From Pseudomonadota bacterium (lineage in GTDB: Bacteria > Pseudomonadota > Gammaproteobacteria > Burkholderiales > Burkholderiaceae_B): 64,000 nt of DNA. The DNA is taken from NCBI GenBank assembly GCA_023425645.1, contig JAFACG010000025.1, forward strand, positions 26,657 through 90,656, given 5' to 3'. Below the pieces are notes generated by a model. The model was not told where the DNA came from, did no database searches, and was given only the letters and a program-made list of their open reading frames with translations. Positions 1 through 8,448 of this stretch are shown here, piece by piece. How positions within the stretch are numbered: position 1 is the first letter of the stretch; the number at the start of each line of letters is the position of its first letter. The position numbers and the translations under genes are program-made.

Positions 1-1
1 G

Positions 2-1462
2 CTGGCGCGCATGGGCATGCGCTTTGAGCGCGCCTACGTGAATTCCGCCGTCTGCGGGCCGGCGCGCGCCTCCTACTACACCGGCCGCCATCCCCTCTCG
101 CATCGCGTCACCTGGAACCGCGTGCCCCATCCCATCGACGAGCAGTACCTGGGCGACTACCTGGCGCAGGCCGGGCTGGGCTGCTGGCTGCTGGGCAAGA
201 CGCATCATGTGCCCGATCCGGCGGGCGCCAACGCGCGCCGCTTCCAGGTCCAGGCCGACGGCGCGGACCGTTTCTGGCAGGGCGGCTTCACGCCCGTCGA
301 GCGCTACGACGGCCACTTCGAGATGGGCAAGGACAGCGACTACCGCCAATACCTGCAGGCGCGCGGCTATGACAGCGACCGCCCCTGGGAGGACTACGTC
401 ATCGGCAGCCTGGACGCGGACGGCCGCTTCGCCTCGGGCTGGTACATGCGCAACGCGCCCCTGGCGGCGCGCGTACGGGCGGAGGATTCCGAGACGGCCT
501 ATTTCACGCAGCGCGCCATGGATTTCATCACCGAGAAGGGCGAGGAGCCCTGGGTGCTGCACCTGTCCTTCATCAAGCCGCACTGGCCCTACAAGGCGCC
601 GGCGCCCTACAACGACCTGTTCGGTCCCGAGGACGCCGAGGCGCCGGTGCGCGCGGACCATGAGCGCGAGCACGCCCATCCCGTGCATGCGGCCTACCAG
701 CAGCACGAGGAGTCCCGGTCCTTCGCCAAGGACGAGGTCTGGCGGGCCGTCAAGCCGGTGTACATGGGCCTGGTCAAGCAGATCGACGACGAGATCGGCC
801 GGCTGCTGGACATGCTGGAGCAGCAGGGCCGGCTGGACGATACCTTGATCATCTTCAGTTCCGACCACGGCGACCTGCAGGGCGACCACTGGCTCGGAGA
901 AAAGGAATACTTTTTCGAGAACGCCATCCGCGTGCCCCTGATCGTGGTCGACCCCCGCACGCAGGCCGATGCCACCCGCGGCCAGGCCAGCGACGAGTTC
1001 GTGGAATGCGTGGACGTGACGCCCACCATCCTGGACGCCCTGGGCCTGCCGGCCCGCCCGCACCGCGTGGAGGGCCATTCCCTGCTGCCGCTGCTGCATG
1101 GGCGCGGCGGCTGGGCGCGCGACTACACGGTGGCCAGCCTGGACTACGCCTACCGCGAGGCGCGCCAGCTGCTGGGCCGCGGCGTCAACGAGTGCCACGG
1201 CCTGATGCTGCGCGACGGCGGCTACAAGTACATCCATTGGCAGGGATACCGGCCGCAGTTGTTCGACCTGCGCCAGGATCCGGACGAACTGCATGACCTG
1301 GGCGCCGACCCGGGCCGCGAGGACGTGCGCCGACGCATGAAGGAAGCGTTGTTCGACTGGAAGGACGGACTGAAGGGGCGGGCCAGCGAGAGCTGGCCGG
1401 ATGTGGAAGACCGAACCAATGCGCACGAGCGCATGATGAATATTCTGATTGGCCGGTGGTAA
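2..1462 (+). CDS. Sulfatase family hydrolase, 5'-truncated by window edge
   Basis: This is an alkaline-phosphatase-superfamily sulfatase, or a phosphonate monoester hydrolase relative, which would hydrolyse sulfate (or phosphonate) monoesters. The reading frame is open from base 2, and the usual N-terminal metal-binding aspartate pair is missing, so the real start lies upstream. The signature C-G-P-A-R near base 53 supplies the cysteine that becomes formylglycine. A downstream S-D-H-G-D segment near base 860 supplies the second half of the metal site, and K-P-H-W-P-Y is also typical. The next gene, 58 bases downstream, encodes a solute-binding protein, which suggests scavenging of a sulfated organic compound. 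The family call is firm; the substrate is unknown. Confidence 0.88.
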   Translation: MARMGMRFERAYVNSAVCGPARASYYTGRHPLSHRVTWNRVPHPIDEQYLGDYLAQAGLGCWLLGKTHHVPDPAGANARRFQVQADGADRFWQGGFTPVERYDGHFEMGKDSDYRQYLQARGYDSDRPWEDYVIGSLDADGRFASGWYMRNAPLAARVRAEDSETAYFTQRAMDFITEKGEEPWVLHLSFIKPHWPYKAPAPYNDLFGPEDAEAPVRADHEREHAHPVHAAYQQHEESRSFAKDEVWRAVKPVYMGLVKQIDDEIGRLLDMLEQQGRLDDTLIIFSSDHGDLQGDHWLGEKEYFFENAIRVPLIVVDPRTQADATRGQASDEFVECVDVTPTILDALGLPARPHRVEGHSLLPLLHGRGGWARDYTVASLDYAYREARQLLGRGVNECHGLMLRDGGYKYIHWQGYRPQLFDLRQDPDELHDLGADPGREDVRRRMKEALFDWKDGLKGRASESWPDVEDRTNAHERMMNILIGRW

Positions 1463-1520
1463 AGGCTTTGCAAGGCCGCGCAGGCGCGGCATATCCATAA
1501 AAACACAAGGAGTGAAGATA

Positions 1521-2504
1521 ATGAAGCAGCTCAAGAACACGACACTGGCCCTGCTGCTGGCAGGCGTGGGCGCCCTGGCCCCCATGATGGCGCAGGCCGC
1601 CTGGCCCACGACCGAACAGGTGCGCATCGTGGTGCCCTATCCTCCCGGGACCGAGCCCGACATCCTGGCCCGCGACCTGGGCGTGCACCTGAACAAGGCC
1701 ACCGGCAAGGTCTTCGTGATCGAGAACCGGCCCGGCGCCAACGCCATCATCGGCACCGACAACATCGCCAAGGCCAAGGGCGACGGCTCCGCTCTGCTGA
1801 TGGTGGACAGCCTGGCCGTGTCGACCAACCCGCTGCTGTACAAGAACCTGCCCTACAAGTGGGAAAAGGACCTCAAGCCCGTCACCACCGTGGCCGGCGT
1901 GAATCTGTACCTGCTGGTGAGGAACGACTTCCCCGCCAAGGACTACAAGGAGTTCGTGGCGGCCGCCAAGAAGGCCAATGGCGACGTCAACGTGGGCACC
2001 GGCGGGCGCGGCCACGTCACCCACCTGGGCATGGGCCTGCTGGCGCGCGAGGAAGGCCTGAACTTCACCTACGTGCCCTACAAGGGCATGGCCCCGGCCA
2101 CCAACGCCATTCTGGGCGGCGAGACCGACGCCATGCTGGTGGGCGGCATCCTGGCCTCCCAGCACGTGAACGGCGGCAAGATCCGCGTGCTGGCCGTGGG
2201 CGCGGACAAGCGCACCGAACTGCTGCCTGACGTGCCCACCGTGCAGGAAGTCGGCGGCCATGCCAACAGCATTCCCACCACCACGTTCGCCCTGTTCGCG
2301 CCCGGCGCCACGCCCGACGAGACCGTCAAGGAGATCCAGGAGAAAGTGGACGCCGCCCTGCGCACCCCCGAGATGCAGGCGGCCTTCAAGAGCCGCGGCC
2401 TGGCCCAGTTCTACACCACGCCGGCCCAGACCCTGGAGCGGGTGCAGAACGACTCCAAGGTCTATTCCGAGCTGATCCCCACCCTGGGCATACAGCCCGA
2501 GTAA
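1521..2504 (+). CDS. Tripartite tricarboxylate transporter substrate-binding protein (Bug family)
   Basis: This is a periplasmic receptor of the TctC/Bug family, 327 residues, the normal length. The chosen ATG follows an AAGGAGTG ribosome-binding site and opens a clear signal peptide that ends M-A-Q-A before A-W-P. The V-P-Y-P-P-G-T segment near residue 40 and the Y-K-G-M-A-P-A segment near residue 195 are typical of the family. No membrane components lie nearby, which is usual, because Bug receptors outnumber TctAB permeases in Alcaligenaceae. It probably shares a transcript with the upstream sulfatase and is closed by a strong terminator. The ligand is probably an organic acid but is not predictable. 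Confidence 0.93.
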   Translation: MKQLKNTTLALLLAGVGALAPMMAQAAWPTTEQVRIVVPYPPGTEPDILARDLGVHLNKATGKVFVIENRPGANAIIGTDNIAKAKGDGSALLMVDSLAVSTNPLLYKNLPYKWEKDLKPVTTVAGVNLYLLVRNDFPAKDYKEFVAAAKKANGDVNVGTGGRGHVTHLGMGLLAREEGLNFTYVPYKGMAPATNAILGGETDAMLVGGILASQHVNGGKIRVLAVGADKRTELLPDVPTVQEVGGHANSIPTTTFALFAPGATPDETVKEIQEKVDAALRTPEMQAAFKSRGLAQFYTTPAQTLERVQNDSKVYSELIPTLGIQPE

Positions 2505-2530
2505 GGCGACAAGGCCTGGCCGTCACGCAA

Positions 2531-2556
2531 CCGCGCCCCCCGGGGCGCGGTTTTTC
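2531..2556 (+). terminator. Rho-independent terminator
   Basis: A GC-only hairpin (CCGCGCCCC against GGGGCGCGG) is followed by five T residues, 27 bases after the Bug receptor stop codon. Confidence 0.85.
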
Positions 2557-2633
2557 GTAGTGGAAGCGTGAAGGAAGCAGCGCGGGTGCGCGCGCAGGGT
2601 TTCAACGAATGGCGCGCCGGGGCGCGCTGCGTT

Positions 2634-3092
2634 TCACTGCTCGTTGTAGTCGTGCTGCTCGGCGATCAGCCGGCGCAGGGTGGATTTCAGGGCGTCCACG
2701 TCCAGGGGCTGCAGGCGCTTGACCACTTCGTCCTCGTGAAGGCGGGCCTTGGCGATCAGGCCCGAGATCAGGGTCTGGCCCTCGTCGGTGATGCGCACCA
2801 GCGTGATGCGGCGGTCCACGTCGTGCGCCACGCGGCGCAGCAGGCCCTGTTTTTCCAGCCGGTCCAGCAGGCGGGTGACGGTGGGCTGCTTGGTGGTGGC
2901 GATGCGCGCCAGGTGGCCGATGCTGACCTCGCCGGCGCCCGACAGCGTGGAGAGCACGCGCCATTCGGAGATGGACAGGCCGTTGCTCAGGACGACCTGG
3001 TGGAATTCGGCGGAAATGAGCTGGCTTGCCTGCGCCAGCAGGGCGGGCAGGTAGTTCTCGACGAAGACCGTATCGTGTTCGGTGGGACTCAT
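2634..3092 (-). CDS. MarR-family transcriptional regulator
   Basis: This 152-residue winged-helix regulator has the MarR layout: dimerisation helices at both ends and a central DNA-reading region with L-S-T-L, then T-K-Q-P-T-V-T-R-L-L-D near residues 87-97, and a D-R-R-I-T wing near residue 115. It is divergent from the oxidoreductase operon that starts at 3293 and shares a 200-base control region containing an inverted repeat. The natural inference is that it represses the aromatic operon and is released by a pathway ligand. A second MarR (7249-7764) lies inside the cluster; paired MarR regulators are, as I recall, also a feature of iad-type auxin degradation loci. Confidence 0.93.
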   Translation of the reverse strand: MSPTEHDTVFVENYLPALLAQASQLISAEFHQVVLSNGLSISEWRVLSTLSGAGEVSIGHLARIATTKQPTVTRLLDRLEKQGLLRRVAHDVDRRITLVRITDEGQTLISGLIAKARLHEDEVVKRLQPLDVDALKSTLRRLIAEQHDYNEQ

Positions 3093-3218
3093 GATGCGTT
3101 GTTATCGTTGCAGGCTATGAAGCGCCGCCCGGGGCGGCAGCGCTCACTATACCGAACCCGGACCCGCGCGTGTCGCAAATGCATGGAAACACCTTACTAG
3201 GGAAAACCATGAGGATGG

Positions 3219-3240
3219 ATATGTTGAGATATAAACATAT
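3219..3240. promoter_or_regulatory. Inverted repeat in AT-rich divergent promoter, candidate MarR operator
   Basis: Perfect 7-base arms ATATGTT (3219-3225) and AACATAT (3234-3240) are separated by 8 bases. The site lies in an AT-rich island between the divergent marR gene and the iorA-like gene, about 50 bases before the latter. Its size and position fit a MarR dimer site. The adjacent ATAAACATATT resembles ATAAACTATT found upstream of two other transcription units of the cluster. Confidence 0.5.
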
Positions 3241-3292
3241 TCCGATGAAAATAAATGCCATGTTCAAAATAAGCGGTTACTGAGGAAATAAA

Positions 3293-5491
3293 ATGGCTGA
3301 GCGATCTTTTGTCGAAGAAGTCAAGAAACTGCGCTTGGGTGATGGGGACGTATTCAGCGGCGAGGGCATCCTGGCCGTCACCAAGGCGCTGCTGGAATCC
3401 GGCGTGTCCTACGTGGCCGGCTACCAGGGCGCGCCCATCTCCCACCTGATGGACGTGCTGGCCGACGCCCAGGACATCCTGAAGGAAAACGGCATCCGTT
3501 TTGAAAACAGCGCCAGCGAGGCCACCGCGGCCGCGACCCTGGCCGCGTCCGTGAACTATCCGCTGCGCGGCGCCATCACCTTCAAGGCCACCGTGGGCAC
3601 CAACGTGGCCTCCGACGCGCTGGCCAACCTGGCCTCGGGCGGGGTCAAGGGCGGCGCGCTGATCATCGTGGGCGAGGACTACGGCGAAGGCTCCTCCATC
3701 ATGCAGGAGCGCAGCCACGCTTTTGCCATGAAGTCGCAGATGTGGCTGCTGGATCCGCGCCCCAACCTGCCCTGTATCGTGCAGGCCGTCAAAGACGGCT
3801 TCGACCTGTCTGAAGCGTCCAACACGCCCGTGATGCTGCAGCTGCGCATCCGCGCCTGCCACGTGCACGGCCAGTTCGTGGCCTCGGACAACCGCCGCGC
3901 CAAGTTCACCATCAAGGAAGCCATGGAGCAGCCCACGCGCGATATCAATCGCATCGTGCTGCCGCCGGCCAGCTTCCTGCATGAAAAAGAAAAGATCGAG
4001 CAGCGCTGGCCCAACGCCGTCAAGTTCATCGAAGAGCGTCAGCTGAACGAATTCTTTGCCGACGGGACCGACGACGTGGGCCTGATCGTGCAGGGCGGCG
4101 GCTACAACACCGCCATCCGCGCCCTGGAGCACCTGGGCCTGGCCGATGTGTTCGGCGAATCCAAGGTTCCCATGTACGTCATGAACGTGGCCTATCCGCT
4201 GATCGAGTCCGAGATCGTGCGTTTCTGCCAGGGTAAGCGCGCCGTGCTGGTGCTGGAGGAAGGCCAGCCCAACTTCGTCGAGCAGAACATCTCCGACATC
4301 GTGCGCCGCCACGAATGCAAGGTGGTCCTGCACGGCAAGGACCTGCTGCCCCTGGCCGGCGAATACAACACGGCCACCATGCTCAAGGGCATGCGCGCCT
4401 TCATGGAAAAATACGGCCGCATCGAGCCGCTGCCCGCGCCCAAGCCGCGCGTCATTCCCATGAAGGTGGAGACCGCCGAGCGTCCCAAGGCGCAGACCGA
4501 AGTGCTGGCCGCCGAGGTCAAGCCCATGAGCAGCCTGGACGAGAACGTGCATGCGCGCCCGCCCGGATTCTGCACCGGCTGCCCCGAGCGCCCCATCTTC
4601 ACCGCCCTGAAACTAGTCGAGCGCGAGCTGGGCGAGCACCACGTGTCCGCCGACATCGGCTGCCACCTGTTTTCCATCCTGCCGCCCTTCAACCTGGGCA
4701 ACACCACCATGGGCTACGGCCTGGGCGGCGCCGGTTCGGCCGCGCTGAACGCCGAATCCGACAAGCGCGCCATCTCGGTGATGGGCGACGGCGGCTTCTG
4801 GCACAACGGCCTGACCAGCGGCATCGCCAATGCCGTGTTCAACCGCAGCGACAACCTGACCATCGTCATCGACAACAGCTACACGGCGGCCACGGGCGGC
4901 CAGGACATTCTGTCCTCCAAGGCCAAGAACCAGACGCGCAGCACCGGCCACCTGATCGAGAAGGCCGCGCGCGGCGTGGGCGTGGAATGGCTGCGCACCA
5001 TCCGCCGCACCTACGACCTGAAGACCATGACGGCCACCCTGCGCGAAGCGCTGACGACCAAGGAAAAGGGTCCCAAGGTGCTGGTGGCGCAAAGCGAGTG
5101 CATGCTGAACCGCCAGCGCCGCGAGAAAGGCCAGGTCCGCAAGGCCGTGGCCGCGGGCGAACGCGTGGTGCGCGAGCGCTTCGGCGTGGATCCGGACACC
5201 TGCACGGGCGATCACTCCTGCATCCGCCTGTCGGGCTGCCCCTCGCTGTCCATCCGGCCCAATCCGGACACCCTGCGCACCGATCCGGTGGCCAATGTGA
5301 TGAACAGCTGCGTGGGCTGCGGCCTGTGCGGCGAGGTTTCGCACGCCGCCATCCTGTGCCCGTCCTTCTACCGCGCCCAGGTGGTCAGCAACCCCACCAG
5401 CTGGGACAAGTTCCGTGAAAAGACCCGCCGCGGCTTCATCGGCTGGCTGCAGCGTCGCGACGCTGCCCGCCGCGAGCGACTGGCATTCTGA
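3293..5491 (+). CDS. Indolepyruvate-ferredoxin-oxidoreductase-like alpha subunit (TPP and Fe-S)
   Basis: This 732-residue protein is related to IorA, the thiamine-diphosphate subunit of 2-oxoacid:acceptor oxidoreductases, which turn a 2-oxoacid plus CoA into an acyl-CoA, CO2 and reducing equivalents. An N-terminal pyruvate-oxidoreductase pyrimidine domain is followed by a TPP domain with G-D-G-G-F near residue 498 and D-N-S-Y-T-A-A-T-G-G near 525. The C-terminus has two cysteine groups, C-T-G-D-H-S-C with G-C-P near 636 and C-V-G-C-G-L-C near 673, fit for Fe-S clusters. A TGAGGA ribosome-binding site precedes the ATG. The gene heads an operon with the beta subunit. In context I infer an aryl 2-oxoacid substrate, possibly isatinate, rather than indolepyruvate. 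Confidence 0.88.
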   Translation: MAERSFVEEVKKLRLGDGDVFSGEGILAVTKALLESGVSYVAGYQGAPISHLMDVLADAQDILKENGIRFENSASEATAAATLAASVNYPLRGAITFKATVGTNVASDALANLASGGVKGGALIIVGEDYGEGSSIMQERSHAFAMKSQMWLLDPRPNLPCIVQAVKDGFDLSEASNTPVMLQLRIRACHVHGQFVASDNRRAKFTIKEAMEQPTRDINRIVLPPASFLHEKEKIEQRWPNAVKFIEERQLNEFFADGTDDVGLIVQGGGYNTAIRALEHLGLADVFGESKVPMYVMNVAYPLIESEIVRFCQGKRAVLVLEEGQPNFVEQNISDIVRRHECKVVLHGKDLLPLAGEYNTATMLKGMRAFMEKYGRIEPLPAPKPRVIPMKVETAERPKAQTEVLAAEVKPMSSLDENVHARPPGFCTGCPERPIFTALKLVERELGEHHVSADIGCHLFSILPPFNLGNTTMGYGLGGAGSAALNAESDKRAISVMGDGGFWHNGLTSGIANAVFNRSDNLTIVIDNSYTAATGGQDILSSKAKNQTRSTGHLIEKAARGVGVEWLRTIRRTYDLKTMTATLREALTTKEKGPKVLVAQSECMLNRQRREKGQVRKAVAAGERVVRERFGVDPDTCTGDHSCIRLSGCPSLSIRPNPDTLRTDPVANVMNSCVGCGLCGEVSHAAILCPSFYRAQVVSNPTSWDKFREKTRRGFIGWLQRRDAARRERLAF

Positions 5492-5512
5492 TCACCCGAA
5501 GTGAGTTCTATC

Positions 5513-7018
5513 ATGCAGATGAAACCAATCAAGATTGCCATTCTCGCCATGGGCGGCGAAGGCGGCGGCGTGCTGGCCGACTGGATCGTGAACCTGGGCG
5601 AGCACAACGGCTATTTCGCGCAGACCACCTCGGTACCCGGCGTGGCCCAGCGCACCGGCGCCACGATCTATTACGTGGAGCTGTTCCCCCGCGAGGCCGC
5701 GCCCGCCGGCAAGACGCCGGTGCTGGCCCTGATGCCCATGCCCGGCGACGTGGACGTGGTGCTGGCCTCCGAGCTGATGGAAGCCGGCCGCGCCGTGCAG
5801 CGCGGCCTGGTGACCAATGACCGCACCACCCTGATCGCCTCCACGCACCGCGTCTACTCCATTGCCGAGAAATCGGCCATGGGCGACGGCCGTGTGGACA
5901 ACGACGCCCTGATTGCCCATGCCACGCAGGCGGCCAAGCGCTTCGTGCACTTCAACATGGAAAAGGCTGCCGAGGATTCCGGCAGCGTGATCAGCGCCGT
6001 GATGTTCGGTGCCCTGGCCTCCACCGGCGTGCTGCCGTTCAGCCGTTCGCAGTTCGAGCAGACCATCGAGCGCGGCGGCGTGGGCGTCAAGCCCAGCCTG
6101 AAGGCCTTCTCGGCCGCCTATGCCCGCGTGGCCGAAGGCGACGCCGGCAAGGATGATCAGGCCGCGCCCGCCGTGCCGGTGTCGCAGTTGAAGCCGCGCG
6201 ATCCCGCCGTGGCCAGGCTGGTCGAGCGCGTGCGCGCCGAGATCCCCGAAGGCGCCCAGCAGATCGTGGTGGAAGGCGTGCGCCGCGTGCTGGACTACCA
6301 GGATGTGGCCTACGCCAATCTGTACCTGGACCGGCTCAAGCAGATCCGCCAGTACGCCCGTCCCGACGACGTGGCCCTGATCCGCGAGACCGGCCGCTAC
6401 CTGGCTTTGTGGATGTCCTACGAGGACGCCATCCGCGTGGCCGAACTCAAGACCCGCGCCACGCGCTTTGACCGCGTGCGCAAGGAAGTGCGCGCCACCG
6501 ACGGCCAGATCGTGGCCATCAACGAATACATGCATCCGCGCGTCGAGGAGATCAGCGAGATCCTGCCTTTCGCAGGCCTGGGCCGCTGGCTGATGCGCCC
6601 GACCTGGGGCAACAAGCTGCTCAAGACGCAGACCAAGTCCGGCCGCGTCATCCAGACCAGCTCGGTGCGCGGTTTCATTCCTCTGTACCTGCTCTCGGGC
6701 TTCAAGCGCTGGCGTCGCCGCACCCTGCGCTACCAGGCCGAGCAGCAGCGCATCGAGGCCTGGCTCAAGCGCATCCAGGATGCGGCCGACGCGCACCCCG
6801 CGCTGGCCCTGGAGATCGCGCAGTGCCAGCGCCTGGTCAAGGGCTACGGCGATACGCACGCCCGCGGCCTGCGCAACTACCAGACCGTGATGGATGCGCT
6901 GGCGCGCAACGAGACCACCATGTCGCCGGCCCTGCTGGGCGCGCTGCGCGAGGCCGCGCTGGCCGATGAGCATGGCAAGAAGCTGGAGGCGGCGCTGCGC
7001 CAGAACGCGCTGGTCTGA
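5513..7018 (+). CDS. Indolepyruvate-oxidoreductase-like beta subunit with DUF6537-type C-terminus
   Basis: This is the partner of the preceding TPP subunit, starting 21 bases after its stop. The first 200 residues match the IorB/gamma-type domain, with G-G-E-G-G-G-V-L near residue 16 and P-G-V-A-Q-R-T-G-A-T near residue 45. The remaining 300 residues are a helical region of the DUF6537 type seen in large aerobic proteobacterial IorAB enzymes, which makes the protein more than twice the length of archaeal IorB. The ATG at 5513 follows AAGTGAG; a second ATG two codons later is equally possible. The pair presumably acts in the cytoplasm as an alpha/beta complex. Confidence 0.85.
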   Translation: MQMKPIKIAILAMGGEGGGVLADWIVNLGEHNGYFAQTTSVPGVAQRTGATIYYVELFPREAAPAGKTPVLALMPMPGDVDVVLASELMEAGRAVQRGLVTNDRTTLIASTHRVYSIAEKSAMGDGRVDNDALIAHATQAAKRFVHFNMEKAAEDSGSVISAVMFGALASTGVLPFSRSQFEQTIERGGVGVKPSLKAFSAAYARVAEGDAGKDDQAAPAVPVSQLKPRDPAVARLVERVRAEIPEGAQQIVVEGVRRVLDYQDVAYANLYLDRLKQIRQYARPDDVALIRETGRYLALWMSYEDAIRVAELKTRATRFDRVRKEVRATDGQIVAINEYMHPRVEEISEILPFAGLGRWLMRPTWGNKLLKTQTKSGRVIQTSSVRGFIPLYLLSGFKRWRRRTLRYQAEQQRIEAWLKRIQDAADAHPALALEIAQCQRLVKGYGDTHARGLRNYQTVMDALARNETTMSPALLGALREAALADEHGKKLEAALRQNALV

Positions 7019-7094
7019 GCCGTGCCGGGTCCGCCCGCCGGCGGCCTCGGTGAAAACCCTGGAACCAGTGATTTTTCCCTCTTAAATACTTTAT

Positions 7095-7116
7095 TTCTAA
7101 AATATTCATAGTAGAA
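7095..7116. promoter_or_regulatory. AT-rich promoter region before second marR, with short inverted repeat
   Basis: The 230-base gap 7019-7248 is GC-rich except for a strongly AT-rich island around 7075-7128. Within it TTCTA (7095-7099) and TAGAA (7112-7116) form a short inverted repeat. The island probably holds the promoter and operator of the MarR gene at 7249. Nothing else is evident in the gap. Confidence 0.35.
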
Positions 7117-7248
7117 TCTAAATTAAGGTGTACAGTGCGGCGCGCGGGCCTTTGCGGGCGCGGCGCCGCTCCATCCGGCAGGTAGTCGAGCAAGAAGATG
7201 CAAGCTGCCGGTCAACCTGAAATAGCCGAAGTTTGGGGGAAATAACAC

Positions 7249-7764
7249 ATGAACCAGAGTGAAGCAGCACTCCAATTCAAGCCGGAGCCGGCCGAGGCGG
7301 GCTACGAAGGCCGGCTGGGCCCCAAGGACCCCGCCAGCCTGAAATTGTGGTTGCGCATGCTCACATGTACCAAGCAGATCGAGGACGAGATCCGTCGTCG
7401 CCTGCGCCAGAATTTTGATATTTCGCTGGCCCGTTTCGACTACATGGCCCAGCTCTACCGCTACCCGCAAGGGTTGAAGATGGGCGAGCTGTCCCGCTAC
7501 CTGATGGTGACCGGCGGCAATATCACCGGACTGACCGACGAGCTGGCCCGCGAAGGCATGGTCTCGCGCGAGAGCAGTCCGACCGACAGACGCGCCTGGG
7601 TGCTGCGCCTCACGCCCAAGGGCAAAAGCAGTTTCGAGGCCATGGCCAAGGCGCACAGCGACTGGATCGCGGAGATGTTCGAAGGCCTGGGCACGGACCA
7701 GGTCGTGCAGATCCACCAGCATCTGGGCCTGCTGCGCGTCCACCTGCAAAGCGCGGCCGGCTAG
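7249..7764 (+). CDS. MarR-family transcriptional regulator (second in cluster)
   Basis: A 171-residue MarR-type winged-helix protein with an N-terminal extension of about 25 residues. The recognition helix region M-V-T-G-G-N-I-T-G-L near residue 85 and the wing S-P-T-D-R-R-A-W-V-L near 108 are clear. GGGGGA upstream supports the ATG. It lies between the IorAB genes and the thioesterase and is only distantly related to the first MarR. I infer that one regulator controls catabolism and the other a sub-operon or uptake. AT-rich islands with related words at 3219, 8366, 15265 and 22489 are candidate targets. Confidence 0.92.
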   Translation: MNQSEAALQFKPEPAEAGYEGRLGPKDPASLKLWLRMLTCTKQIEDEIRRRLRQNFDISLARFDYMAQLYRYPQGLKMGELSRYLMVTGGNITGLTDELAREGMVSRESSPTDRRAWVLRLTPKGKSSFEAMAKAHSDWIAEMFEGLGTDQVVQIHQHLGLLRVHLQSAAG

Positions 7765-7861
7765 CCACAGGATGCGTCCCGCCCGGCGCCAGGGCCTGGC
7801 AGGACGCTGGGAGCGCCCCGCAAGGCGCAAATAAAACACTTGCTAAAAAGGTGTCTACAAC

Positions 7862-8305
7862 ATGGGTTTCAAGCTGTACGAACAAGAACATCGCATCCGT
7901 TTTTCGGAATGCGATCCGGCGGGCATCGTTTTCTACCCGCAGTATTTTGTGCTGTTCAACGACCTGCTGGAAGCATGGATCGATTCCATGGTCCCCGAGG
8001 GTTTTCACAACATGATCGCCAGCAAGCGCGTGGGCATGCCCTCGGTGCATCTGGAGGCCGATTTCAAAGCCATCAGCCATATGGGCGATGATGTGGTGAT
8101 GAGCCTGGGTATCGAGCGCATCGGCAACAGCTCGCTGACGCTGCGCCTGCGTTGCACCGGCAAGGACGGCGTGCTGCGCATGCAGGTGCGCCAGACCGTG
8201 GTGACGACCTCGCTGGAAACCCACCTGGGCATCCCGATTCCCGACTTCCTGCGCGCGCCCATGCAGGAATACGTGATTCCGGCGCAGGAGCAGGCCAGCG
8301 TCTGA
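7862..8305 (+). CDS. Acyl-CoA thioesterase, 4-hydroxybenzoyl-CoA thioesterase family
   Basis: A 147-residue hot-dog-fold thioesterase. The signature F-S-E-C-D-P-A-G-I-V-F-Y-P (residues 15-27) includes the active-site aspartate of the 4HBT class. It would hydrolyse an aromatic acyl-CoA to the free acid plus CoA. Placed directly before the aryl-CoA 5-hydroxylase and the gentisate-type dioxygenase, it most likely releases the 5-hydroxylated aromatic acid (gentisate or 5-hydroxyanthranilate) so that ring cleavage can follow. It has no strong ribosome-binding site, but the ATG gives the standard family N-terminus. Confidence 0.9.
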   Translation: MGFKLYEQEHRIRFSECDPAGIVFYPQYFVLFNDLLEAWIDSMVPEGFHNMIASKRVGMPSVHLEADFKAISHMGDDVVMSLGIERIGNSSLTLRLRCTGKDGVLRMQVRQTVVTTSLETHLGIPIPDFLRAPMQEYVIPAQEQASV

Positions 8306-8365
8306 CGTTCTTTTTGATGAAGCGGCAAGTATTGTGCGGGTCCGACTATCCTGTTTTTTTTTACC

Positions 8366-8405
8366 TGAATAGTTGACTTGTATAATATTTATTAATAAAT
8401 ATACT
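8366..8405 (+). promoter_or_regulatory. Promoter with 18-bp palindromic operator in the spacer
   Basis: TTGTAT (8378-8383) and TATACT (8400-8405), 16 bases apart, form a plausible sigma-70 promoter 44 bases before the aryl-CoA hydroxylase ATG. The spacer is filled by a perfect 18-base palindrome, ATATTTATTAATAAATAT (8385-8402). TGAATAGT at 8366-8373, just upstream, recurs at 15297 and inverted at 15265. Occupation of the palindrome would block RNA polymerase, the classic MarR repression geometry. Confidence 0.6.
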
Positions 8406-8448
8406 ATGCTCAGGCACATGAGCGGTATTTGGACCATACGGACATATC

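Noticed and set aside
1185..2261. Long minus-strand open frame opposite the sulfatase and Bug genes
   Set aside because: It lies antisense to two well-supported genes, has histidine/glycine/arginine-rich composition typical of the complement of high-GC coding DNA, and matches no family.
3293..7018. IorAB as a tryptophan/indolepyruvate catabolic enzyme
   Set aside because: No aminotransferase for tryptophan is nearby, and the cluster's other enzymes fit an arylglyoxylate-type substrate better; kept only as an alternative.
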